Positions 8,627 to 14,905 of a DNA stretch of 43,638 nt are shown here, in pieces; the stretch's first letter is position 1; the number at the start of each line of letters is the position of its first letter. The position numbers and the translations under genes are program-made. The stretch lies in contig NZ_JWHL01000017.1 in the NCBI RefSeq assembly GCF_018132105.1, positions 1 through 43,638 of the forward strand, in the 5' to 3' direction. This stretch comes from Methanocalculus chunghsingensis (lineage in GTDB: Archaea > Halobacteriota > Methanomicrobia > Methanomicrobiales > Methanocorpusculaceae). The notes beneath the pieces were generated by a model. It searched no databases, was not told where the DNA came from, and saw only the letters and a program-made list of their open reading frames with translations.

Positions 8627-9139
8627 TCAGAGATAATTCAGGATAAAATCCCGCAGTTTTTTATGAGATGCCAGTCGATGAACAATATATTTTGTCATTT
8701 GTACCGTCTGGGTATCGAATAATCGTGTCACGATGAGTCCGATAATAAAAATTAATACCCCCATCAAAAGGGCCAGAACAACACCAATCTGGCCAAAGAA
8801 TGAGACATAGAAGAATGTGACAACTGCTGCAAGAATCGACATGAGACCAGCCCTGATGATAAAATAGAGCCTCTGCAACCACGTGGAAAGCAACAATGCT
8901 TTAATGACTGCTCTCTTCTCGATCATGCGGTCCGCTCCGGACGAGCCGCTCTCTATCTCAAAAAAGATGTTTTTCGTATAGTTGAGGTCTGATAGCTGCA
9001 ATATCTTTCTTGCATATCTGGCCTCCGATAACTCCTTGGAACTTGCAGATTCCAGTTCCTCCAAAATCCTCTGAGATATTTCTGATATGTCCTCATTTAT
9101 TTGAGATTGGTTTTCAGATGCGGATTTTCTAGTAAACAT
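8627..9139 (-). CDS. membrane protein of unknown function (170 aa)
   Basis: I place the start at 9139 (MFTRKSASEN) because GGAGAGG lies six bases upstream; an upstream in-frame ATG at 9193 has no such site. The N-terminal half is charged and helical (QINEDISEISQRILEELES). Two hydrophobic spans follow at about residues 98-118 (GLMSILAAVVTFFYVSFFG) and 120-142 (GVVLALLMGVLIFIIGLIV). The C terminus is a basic helix (HRLASHKKLRDFILNYL). No catalytic motif is visible, and no family is assigned. Confidence 0.7.
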   Translation of the reverse strand: MFTRKSASENQSQINEDISEISQRILEELESASSKELSEARYARKILQLSDLNYTKNIFFEIESGSSGADRMIEKRAVIKALLLSTWLQRLYFIIRAGLMSILAAVVTFFYVSFFGQIGVVLALLMGVLIFIIGLIVTRLFDTQTVQMTKYIVHRLASHKKLRDFILNYL

Positions 9140-9336
9140 AGTACCTCTCCAGCCCTGGAGGTGCCCCTCGCCTCCTCTGTCAACTGACACCATATAATTA
9201 TCATTATTCTGCGTTCACCCCACACTCATCCCTGACTGTGGAAGGAGATAATATCCGGATCCGGTGCATCCAGTACTATTGAAATATGTATGTTGGTAGT
9301 ATATTAATCCGATAATGATCAGAGAGGTGATCCACC

Positions 9337-9486
9337 GTGCCAGGAGAATCAAAAGAGAAGAAGAAGAAAGAAGGTGTGCAGTCAGAGACAGAACAGACTC
9401 AACAGGAACCTCTCCATGCACAGCAGAAAACTCCACGGGAAAAACAATTGAAAAAGGCCAAACAGCAGCTGAGCCAGCAGGAGTAA
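9337..9486 (+). CDS. small charged Gln/Lys-rich protein (49 aa), GTG start
   Basis: GTG at 9337 is preceded by GAGGTGAT at ribosome-binding distance, and the frame runs 49 codons to TAA. The product is almost entirely Lys, Glu and Gln (it starts MPGESKEKKKKEG and ends AKQQLSQQE), with no hydrophobic core, so it is probably disordered or a single helix. The overlapping frame that starts with ATG at 9315 has a poorer composition. Its Gln-rich nature recalls the 133-residue protein at 31359, which also sits near a CsbD gene. Confidence 0.6.
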   Translation: MPGESKEKKKKEGVQSETEQTQQEPLHAQQKTPREKQLKKAKQQLSQQE

Positions 9487-9654
9487 AAAAACAGGGTCGG
9501 GAGTTTGTGATCACGGTGGTACGGAGCGTGTCATACTCCGGAAGAACGTCGATGCACCGATGAAAAACCCGATCAACATACATCTCCGTACAGTAATCAG
9601 GAAAAATATTGACTGGAGAAGAGTGGGAATTATAAAAAAGAGGTGCGGGTTCCG

Positions 9655-9810
9655 CTACAGGAAAAATGTGATAATCGCAAGAATGATAAAGATGATAACG
9701 AGCCACTTTGCGATGGTCATCGAGAACCCGGCAACCCCTTTCGCCCCCAGTACATACGCGACAAGCGCTAAGATGAGGAATAATACCGCCAATCCAATTA
9801 AATCAGCCAC
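9655..9810 (-). CDS. DUF1328-family small membrane protein (51 aa), GTG start
   Basis: GTG at 9810 is preceded by a strong ribosome-binding site, AAAGGAGGTGAAT. The 51-residue product ([20 protein letters not shown] at the start, then [17 protein letters not shown]) has the two-helix layout and the central G-x-A-G-hydrophobic turn of DUF1328/YtjA proteins. Family members are about 50-60 residues, lie in the membrane and often occur with CsbD and other stress genes. Their molecular role is unknown. A CsbD gene lies 167 bp upstream on the same strand. Confidence 0.8.
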   Translation of the reverse strand: MADLIGLAVLFLILALVAYVLGAKGVAGFSMTIAKWLVIIFIILAIITFFL

Positions 9811-9977
9811 AATTCACCTCCTTTAAGATAATTATGCTCTGCATTGATAATGGTGCATATCATGGTTATTGGTGATGGGAGACGGGTTGTCGTATACCGG
9901 TTATCAGGATGATAGATCTCATCTGAATACACAACGCATAGTGAACGGTTTCCCATCACGGCATCGTTCCGAGTATC

Positions 9978-10154
9978 TTATTTCGACACTTTTTTCCTGG
10001 CTTTTCCAACCCCCTCCTGGGCCTTCCCTTCGACCTGCTCAATCTTCCCTTTGATCTGTTCTTTTTTACTCCCCGTCATTTTTCCTACTTCTTCGCGAAC
10101 CTTTCCTTTTACCTGTTTGCCTTTTCCAACAACTTCGTCCTTATTTTTTCCCAT
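9978..10154 (-). CDS. CsbD-like stress protein (58 aa), copy 1
   Basis: ATG at 10154 follows AGGAAGGGGAG. The 58-residue product is Lys/Glu/Gly-rich with the repeated GKGKQVKGK and VREEVGKMTG pattern of the CsbD family (known in Bacillus as a sigma-B general stress gene). It is probably a small, hydrophilic, partly helical cytoplasmic protein. A second copy of identical length lies at 31900-32076 and shares most residues. Both sit near Gln-rich small proteins. Function beyond stress association is unknown. Confidence 0.85.
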   Translation of the reverse strand: MGKNKDEVVGKGKQVKGKVREEVGKMTGSKKEQIKGKIEQVEGKAQEGVGKARKKVSK

Positions 10155-10253
10155 GATCTCCCCTTCCTAAATTTTTTATTTATGGTCTGGCTTGTTCCAG
10201 ACATGACATCATTACTGATTTTGATATATAAATATATTTATGAAAAAAGAAGT

Positions 10254-10427
10254 ATGACGATGCATCACTTGATACCGCACGTGTACCCTGAGCCGGGAAC
10301 TCCACTCTTCCTCAGGTATACGGCTGCTCTCATGCCTGACCCCCCTGTCTTGCCGGACATTCCGGCATTCATCGAGGAGTGCTTCGAAGATCCGGGAAAA
10401 AAAGCAATGATTCGGGACGGTGAATGA
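10254..10427 (+). CDS. possible small protein (57 aa), unknown
   Basis: The frame starts MTMHHLIPHVYPEPGTPLFL and has a proline-rich, mixed composition. It is preceded by an AT-rich segment (TATATAAATATATTTATG, from 10222) that could be a promoter. The ribosome-binding site is weak (GAAAAAAGAAG). I see no family signature, so it may be spurious. Confidence 0.35.
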   Translation: MTMHHLIPHVYPEPGTPLFLRYTAALMPDPPVLPDIPAFIEECFEDPGKKAMIRDGE

Positions 10428-10489
10428 TTCAGGTTGTCACTTCCTCCCCACTATCCCAAAAAAGGAGATGAGGTGGGTCTCCTCCCCCT

Positions 10490-10996
10490 TCAGCAGAGTG
10501 CCGGAACGGCGTCTGCCCAGTCTTCGACCGTTGCGAGGATCTGCTCGTCCTGGTAGCTTGTGACCCGGACATTCTTCCTGGTGAAGGTGAGCGTATAGGT
10601 CTCCCCGTTCGGATCACGGCACCTGAGCTGGGCCGAGTAGGTATCCTTCCCAAAGTCACGGACCGGGTTTCCGCCGATTGCGGTCTTGAGGGTGTTGTCT
10701 GCCATAAGGGCATCTGCCGCAGCAGTCATGCCGGGAATCGTCTCTGCGGTGACGGTGGCTGCACCGACCCGCTTCCCGTCGCCGTCAAGGTACGCGATCC
10801 GTGCGGTATAGATCTGACGTCCCCGGACGACCCCGGGGATCATCTCCCCGGCCTGTTCATACGGGACGCAGCCGAGGGGGTTGTTCTCGATGACGCTCTC
10901 AACGACGGCATCGAATGCCGCAGTATCGACAAACGGTGCCGGGAGTGTCCGGACCGCTGTTCTGGTGTTTCGTGTCTCTACAAAGTCTACTGCCAT
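10490..10996 (-). CDS. hypothetical protein (168 aa)
   Basis: The ATG at 10996 is preceded by AGGAG. The product has no signal peptide or membrane span and reads as a soluble alpha/beta protein. It has an N-terminal strand segment (VDFVETRNTRTAVRTLPAPF), a middle section with polar strands (GRQIYTARIAYLDGDGKRVG) and a C-terminal strand-rich region (ETYTLTFTRKNVRVTSYQDE). I do not recognise the family. It is monocistronic, tail to tail with the small frame at 10254 and head to head with cdc6 copy 2 across 249 bp. Confidence 0.7.
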   Translation of the reverse strand: MAVDFVETRNTRTAVRTLPAPFVDTAAFDAVVESVIENNPLGCVPYEQAGEMIPGVVRGRQIYTARIAYLDGDGKRVGAATVTAETIPGMTAAADALMADNTLKTAIGGNPVRDFGKDTYSAQLRCRDPNGETYTLTFTRKNVRVTSYQDEQILATVEDWADAVPALC

Positions 10997-11191
10997 TGGT
11001 GGTGGCTCCTGCCAGGCACCGGATGAACCGCCTGTGGGTTCACCGATGCCCCGGCACTATCTCTGTTATCTCCGGGGGGTGATGGGGGAGAGCCGGCCGT
11101 GCAGGCCGTGAGTGTCTCTCCGGGGATGGAGACGCGTTCTTTTCTCCGGTGGTTCCGGGGCAGGCTCAGGTGTGTCAGGATCGGCCCCGCT

Positions 11192-11220
11192 CACTTTCAC
11201 CCTGCATGGCTCGCTCCTTA
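11192..11220 (+). promoter_or_regulatory. upstream element shared by both cdc6 genes (copy 2)
   Basis: This 29-nt stretch contains CACT, CACCCTGCA, GGCTC and CTCCTTA in the same order as the element upstream of cdc6 copy 1. It ends 25 nt before the ATG at 11246. There is no clear TATA box in the 249-bp intergenic region. Confidence 0.55.
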
Positions 11221-11245
11221 ATAGGACTCCTTCCCACCTGTAATC

Positions 11246-12370
11246 ATGATCCAATCACCATTCCTCCTCGCTGATCAGACGCTCTTCAAAAATATCGATG
11301 CATTCGAATTTGATTACATCCCTGATCAGGTCATCTTCCGGGAGGAGCAGATCTCGGAGCTTGCCTTCCGGGTCAGGCCGGGTGTCTTTGGTGCCCGGCC
11401 GGCAAGCGCCATCTGCCGTGGCCCGCCCGGAACCGGGAAGACGACGACGGTGAAACATCTCCTCGCCGAGATTGCAGAATCCCAGAAGAGGCTTGTTCCG
11501 GTCTATGTCAACTGCCAGACCGATCATACCAGGTATGCCGTCTTCTCCCGGATCTACCGGCGGGTCGTCGGCCATGCACCCCCCAGGACCGGTGTTGCGG
11601 CGACGGTGCTTGCCGATGCCATTGCAGCATCGATCATCAAACAGAAGATCGTCGTCCTCGTCTGCCTCGACGACTTTCAGTATCTCCTCTCTGAAGATAC
11701 GGCAAATGCAGTCCTCTATTCGCTTCTCCGGATGTACCTGAACCATTCGGACTGCCGGGTCGGGGTCATCCTGACGACGAGCGAGATGGATCTGGATGTC
11801 TCCCGGGTTCTCGAAAGCGGGGTCGCCTCCTCCCTCTGTGCCGATGACATCTCGTTTCCCCGGTACACTCCGGACGAGATCCGCGAGATCCTCAGGATCC
11901 GGGTTCGGGAAGCGGTCTGGCCGGGGGTCATCAGCTCCGAGGTCCTCGATCTCATCGTCTGGAAGACCCACAAGGCTGGCGATCTCCGGGTCGGGCTCGA
12001 TCTCCTGAAACGGGCCGTCCTGATGGCTGAGCGGAATGCGAGATCCTCGGTGGTCCGGGAGGATATCCTCCTCGCCTATGGGGATGCACGACTCATCACC
12101 CTGAAGAAGATGATCCGGGTCCTGCCGCCGGGGGAACGGGCCCTCCTCGATCTGATCGCCGACTCCGGCGGAGGCGATCCCCTGACCTCGGGCGAACTCT
12201 ACAACCGCCTCACCGATGATGAGGAGATATCCTACACCACCTTCTATGAACGACTGAAGCGGCTTGCGGAGTATGGCCTCGTCAATCTCCGGATTCGGCA
12301 GAAGAAGGGGAGGACGAGCGTCATCACGCCCCGGTATGAGGCTGAGGAGATCCAGGCGGTGAGCAGGTGA
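11246..12370 (+). CDS. cdc6: Orc1/Cdc6 replication initiator, copy 2
   Basis: This 374-residue AAA+ protein has Walker A GPPGTGKT at residues 59-66, Walker B VVLVCLDDF at about 136-144, and a C-terminal winged helix (EEISYTTFYERLKRL and onward, about 315-360). It is a paralogue of copy 1 at 1677-2816. The two share the N-terminal FRE-Q-ELAFRVRPG block, the NC-TD motif after the first strand, HAPPRTG, and the RKGRTS wing. Archaeal Orc1/Cdc6 proteins bind origin repeats as ATP-bound monomers and recruit MCM. Two initiators about 9 kb apart, in opposite directions, suggest that an origin could lie in or near this window. The next gene downstream is a toxin relic. Confidence 0.92.
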   Translation: MIQSPFLLADQTLFKNIDAFEFDYIPDQVIFREEQISELAFRVRPGVFGARPASAICRGPPGTGKTTTVKHLLAEIAESQKRLVPVYVNCQTDHTRYAVFSRIYRRVVGHAPPRTGVAATVLADAIAASIIKQKIVVLVCLDDFQYLLSEDTANAVLYSLLRMYLNHSDCRVGVILTTSEMDLDVSRVLESGVASSLCADDISFPRYTPDEIREILRIRVREAVWPGVISSEVLDLIVWKTHKAGDLRVGLDLLKRAVLMAERNARSSVVREDILLAYGDARLITLKKMIRVLPPGERALLDLIADSGGGDPLTSGELYNRLTDDEEISYTTFYERLKRLAEYGLVNLRIRQKKGRTSVITPRYEAEEIQAVSR

Positions 12371-12391
12371 GCACTTTTCCACCGCCATTGA

Positions 12392-12604
12392 CAACGAACC
12401 CTCTCTATAAGAGGATCGGATTACCCTCTCCCGATATTTTTTCATGGTGAACCCTGCCCCTCGGTCCTCCTCATGGGATGTATAGGGGATCAGGTATATC
12501 ATTGTGTAGTGGCTATCTGCTCTGATAATCTTCGTATCATCACAGCCCATGTGCCATTGGAAGAGGCATGGACTGACAATCATATGAGGAGGGAAAAACC
12601 ATGA
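12392..12604 (+). pseudogene. 5'-truncated DUF4258 toxin upstream of YgiT
   Basis: The frame is open from 12392 and ends with a TGA that overlaps the ATG of the YgiT gene by four bases (ATGA), the usual toxin-antitoxin coupling. The translated part keeps the C-terminal half of a DUF4258 toxin: PCPSVLLMG, a strand YHCVVAICSDN, then LRIITAHVP and a final WTDNHMRREKP. The N-terminal part is absent, because cdc6 copy 2 ends only 21 bases before the frame opens. There is no ATG, GTG or TTG in frame until ATG at 12473, which would leave 43 residues. It is therefore most likely a relic, though a short product from 12473 could still be made. Confidence 0.6.
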
Positions 12605-12846
12605 ATCCTGAAAAATGCAGCTTGTGCAAAGGGGCCCTTACATTAGGGACAACCGAATGTATTGCCAGGGTTCACAAACAAGTTATTGTCATCCGGGATG
12701 TTCCGGCGTATGTCTGCAGGCAGTGTGGTGGAGCATACTTTTCAGCTGAAACATCACGAAAGATTGATGTCGTCATGGAGGCTGTGCACCAGGGTACTAT
12801 CTGTTGCCGCCCCTTAGCGGCAGGCGAGATTACCTTACCGGCATAA
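12601..12846 (+). CDS. YgiT-type zinc finger antitoxin-like protein
   Basis: The 81-residue product has two CxxC pairs, CSLC near residue 6 and CRQC near residue 39, as in YgiT/MqsA N-terminal zinc domains. It lacks a helix-turn-helix domain, like the short YgiT proteins paired with DUF4258 toxins. AGGAGGG precedes the start, and the ATG overlaps the stop of the toxin remnant. If the toxin is dead, this is a solitary antitoxin that may still act as a regulator or neutralise related toxins elsewhere. Confidence 0.8.
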   Translation: MNPEKCSLCKGALTLGTTECIARVHKQVIVIRDVPAYVCRQCGGAYFSAETSRKIDVVMEAVHQGTICCRPLAAGEITLPA

Positions 12847-12860
12847 CGCAACATCTCGCC

Positions 12861-12953
12861 ACTCTTTTGGCATTGCACCCCTCTCGAGCCTCGATCCACA
12901 GGCATTGGAGAAGAGAGGCCGGGAGATATGCCAACCCCGACATCCATCCCCTG
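12861..12953. repeat. dispersed intergenic repeat, copy A
   Basis: About 93 bp here match 18461-18554. Both begin ACTCT, contain GGCATTGCA, share GAGGCCGGG followed by GCCAACC, and end GACATCCATCCCCTG. No gene is visible in 12847-13059. Copy B has an inverted repeat (GGGGATGG and CCATCCCC) that is degraded here. Confidence 0.7.
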
Positions 12954-13059
12954 ACTTTTCCCCGGCCCCTCCCGTCATCCTACAAACACGTTCACCCTCC
13001 ACACAGACCTCTCCCTCATCCCCCCTTCTCTCCTATGATCCATCAGGAGGATAGTCTGG

Positions 13060-13332
13060 ATGAACGGGAACGAGGGAGATGCCGGGATGGGGCGGGAGAG
13101 GACGACCCGCGACCTCGTCCTCGAGACGCATCAGGATGTGAAATGGATCTGCCGGGCTCTTGAGCGGATCGAGGCAGAGAACAGGGAGTATGCCGCCCGG
13201 CTCCGGGCAGTTGAGGAGTGGCGTTCCGAGAAACGGGGCGAGGAGCGGCGGGCTTCGGCTGTGGGGACGGTGGCAGGTGGTGTTGTTGGCGGGGCGGTGG
13301 CAGTGATTGTGAAGATTCTGGGCGGGGGGTGA
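13060..13332 (+). CDS. small coiled-coil protein with C-terminal membrane segment (90 aa)
   Basis: AGGAGG lies nine bases before the ATG. Residues about 15-65 form a charged helix (CRALERIEAENREYAARLRA, then EEWRSEKRGEERRA). The last 23 residues are a glycine/alanine/valine-rich hydrophobic helix (VAGGVVGGAVAVIVKILGGG). This layout resembles XhlA-like phage accessory proteins and other tail-anchored small proteins, but no family can be claimed. Its stop codon lies inside the fossil CRISPR repeat at 13329-13365, so it sits at the scar of a lost array. Confidence 0.6.
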   Translation: MNGNEGDAGMGRERTTRDLVLETHQDVKWICRALERIEAENREYAARLRAVEEWRSEKRGEERRASAVGTVAGGVVGGAVAVIVKILGGG

Positions 13333-13440
13333 ACAGGCTGGTTTTCGTGGAACCCCGTCTGATAAAATCAAATGTCTTCCTTCCCCCGGATAATCTTTTC
13401 TCTCCGATCCGTTTGTTCAGGGTAGGAAACCTGAACTGCC
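13329..13440 (-). CRISPR. fossil CRISPR leader with one degenerate repeat
   Basis: TTTTCGTGGAACCCC at 13342-13356 is identical to the core of the array repeat, and GTCTGATAA follows where the intact repeat has TTCTGCTAC. The next 75 bp align with the array 1 leader (18283 onward): TCAAAT, TTCC, CGGATAATC against CAGATAACC, CTCCGATCC against ATCCGCTCC, and TCAGGGTA. The leader TATA box (TATATAAACC in array 1) has become AGGAAACC here. The orientation matches array 1. It looks like a dead third locus whose other repeats were lost. Confidence 0.8.
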
Positions 13441-13470
13441 TCGGTCCAAAAGGCCGGGCGGCAGTACTCC

Positions 13471-13779
13471 TCAGAGGATGACAAACGCCCTCTTCCGGTA
13501 CTCATCTTCATTAAAGGCTTTCCCAACAACAACCTTCTTCGTCAGGCAGGTATCGCAGAGGGTGAAGATCAGGATGCTGTCCGTCTCTGTCCGTTCATCA
13601 GCTGGAAAATCATTGAACAGCTCGGTGATCCGGAGTCCGACCCGTTCAACCTGCCGGGTCGTCAGCTCGCCGAAGAAGATGCTCTTCTGGAACCGGGCAA
13701 GCCCGTGATCCAGGCAGGCATCCGCGATCCGCTGCCGGAGAGGCGTGGAGGTGATGTCATAGAGTACCCAGGCAAACAT
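13471..13779 (-). CDS. cas2: CRISPR integrase subunit Cas2
   Basis: This 102-residue Cas2 has the N-terminal ferredoxin-like strand FAWVLYDIT with the conserved Asp (residue 8). RFQKSIFFGEL follows, and a strand SILIFTLCDTC lies in the C-terminal half. I start it at ATG 13779, which has GAGGG upstream and leaves an 11-base gap after cas1; an ATG at 13800 would overlap cas1. Cas2 forms the core of the Cas1-Cas2 spacer integration complex. No cas4 is visible. Confidence 0.92.
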   Translation of the reverse strand: MFAWVLYDITSTPLRQRIADACLDHGLARFQKSIFFGELTTRQVERVGLRITELFNDFPADERTETDSILIFTLCDTCLTKKVVVGKAFNEDEYRKRAFVIL

Positions 13780-13790
13780 GATGATCCCTC

Positions 13791-14780
13791 TTATGACCAC
13801 TGGCGGGTAAACGGCGTGTAGGGACGTCCTTCGTTGATGCTATGGACTGCCTCACGCATATTGTCGAGGATCACGCTGGAGAAGGTCGTCTCCCTCCCAT
13901 CGATCTCCTGTTCCAGGGTAAGCCTCCCTACAACCTCCGCGATGATCACCTTCCGGGCATCCTGTGTCAGGTATCCCCGTTCATCGCACCCGTCAGATCG
14001 GAGGCGTCCCCGGACCGCGAGCGTAATGATCCCCCGATCAACCACCGGTTGCCGGAACTGCTCAATCACGTCATAGACAAACGGCGTCTTCCCATACCGA
14101 TCCGCATGGAGGATGCCGATACCGGGATCGAGTCCGGCAAGAAGGCAGGACTTCTCCACCTCGTTATAGAGGATCCCATAGCCATAGTTCAGGGCTGCAT
14201 TGAAGACATCCTCGGCAGGCCGGTGCGTCCGGGTTCCATGATAGCTATCCGGCGGGAGGACGTGGGCGAGTGCTTGAAAATACCGCCGCGACGCCTCCCC
14301 TTCAATACCCCGGAGGAGCGGGGCATCATCAGGGAGTATCCCCGATGGCGGCACTCCGGCAGCGGCAACCCGGATCGTCTCCCCTTCCGAGACGAGATCA
14401 GGGCGATCCCGGCGTCTCCCGAGTGCCTGGATGAGCGAGCCCATATTAAAGAGCTTGGCACGGATGATGGATGCGATGAAACTGTACCCCTCCGGACTAC
14501 TGGAGAAGAGCACCTGGTTCTTCCTGGTTGCAGCCGTCCCGGTCACGGAACAGGGGACAAGCCGGCAGACCGGTCTTCCGTCCCGCCCGATGACCGCGAT
14601 GTCGGTACCGTTCCCTGCCGCCAGTGCCATCGCCCCGGTTGTCACCGTTGCCGCATCCGAGAGGAGGATCTGCCGGAGATCAGATGCGGGGAACTCCCGG
14701 ATCTCTCCCTCGGACTCGATGACAAAACGGTTCTGCTTCCGCCGTATAACAGCCCCATATCCGTTAATGACGCAGTACAT
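13791..14780 (-). CDS. cas1: CRISPR integrase Cas1
   Basis: The product is 329 residues if started at ATG 14780 (MYCVINGYG); a TTG three codons earlier is an alternative. The metal-binding residues of the family are visible: Glu in GIEGEA (about 160), His in GILHADRYG (about 225) and acidic residues in YDVIEQFR (Asp 237, Glu 240). Cas1 catalyses insertion of new spacers at the leader end. It is transcribed in the same direction as array 1 and lies beyond its leader-distal end, in an operon with cas2. Direct repeats upstream (14809-14848) may control it. Confidence 0.95.
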   Translation of the reverse strand: MYCVINGYGAVIRRKQNRFVIESEGEIREFPASDLRQILLSDAATVTTGAMALAAGNGTDIAVIGRDGRPVCRLVPCSVTGTAATRKNQVLFSSSPEGYSFIASIIRAKLFNMGSLIQALGRRRDRPDLVSEGETIRVAAAGVPPSGILPDDAPLLRGIEGEASRRYFQALAHVLPPDSYHGTRTHRPAEDVFNAALNYGYGILYNEVEKSCLLAGLDPGIGILHADRYGKTPFVYDVIEQFRQPVVDRGIITLAVRGRLRSDGCDERGYLTQDARKVIIAEVVGRLTLEQEIDGRETTFSSVILDNMREAVHSINEGRPYTPFTRQWS

Positions 14781-14808
14781 CCTACTCAACCACCCGGCAG
14801 ATCGCCTG

Positions 14809-14848
14809 TATAATAGTATCCTGGTGAGAAGACCGGGATAATAGTATC
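14809..14848 (-). promoter_or_regulatory. direct repeats upstream of cas1, probable promoter region
   Basis: TATAATAGTATC at 14809-14820 and ATAATAGTATC at 14838-14848 lie 29 bp apart in the short region between cas1 and array 1. On the minus strand they read GATACTATTAT, which is TATA-like. One copy could be the promoter and the pair an operator. This is inference from position. Confidence 0.4.
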
Positions 14849-14905
14849 TCTTTGAATCTCCCGGGGCATCTGGGGAACAGGGGGTGAGGTTATGCCAGGG
14901 GATGC

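Noticed and set aside
9215-9706. 163-codon minus frame
   Set aside because: It overlaps the DUF1328 gene and the small GTG-start gene, has no family resemblance and no ribosome-binding site.
11255-12583. 442-codon frame on the minus strand opposite cdc6 copy 2
   Set aside because: It is the antisense of a clear Orc1/Cdc6 gene; its Asp/Arg/Pro-rich content is typical of shadow frames in this base composition.
13842-14813. 323-codon plus-strand frame opposite cas1
   Set aside because: Antisense shadow of cas1, with no family features.
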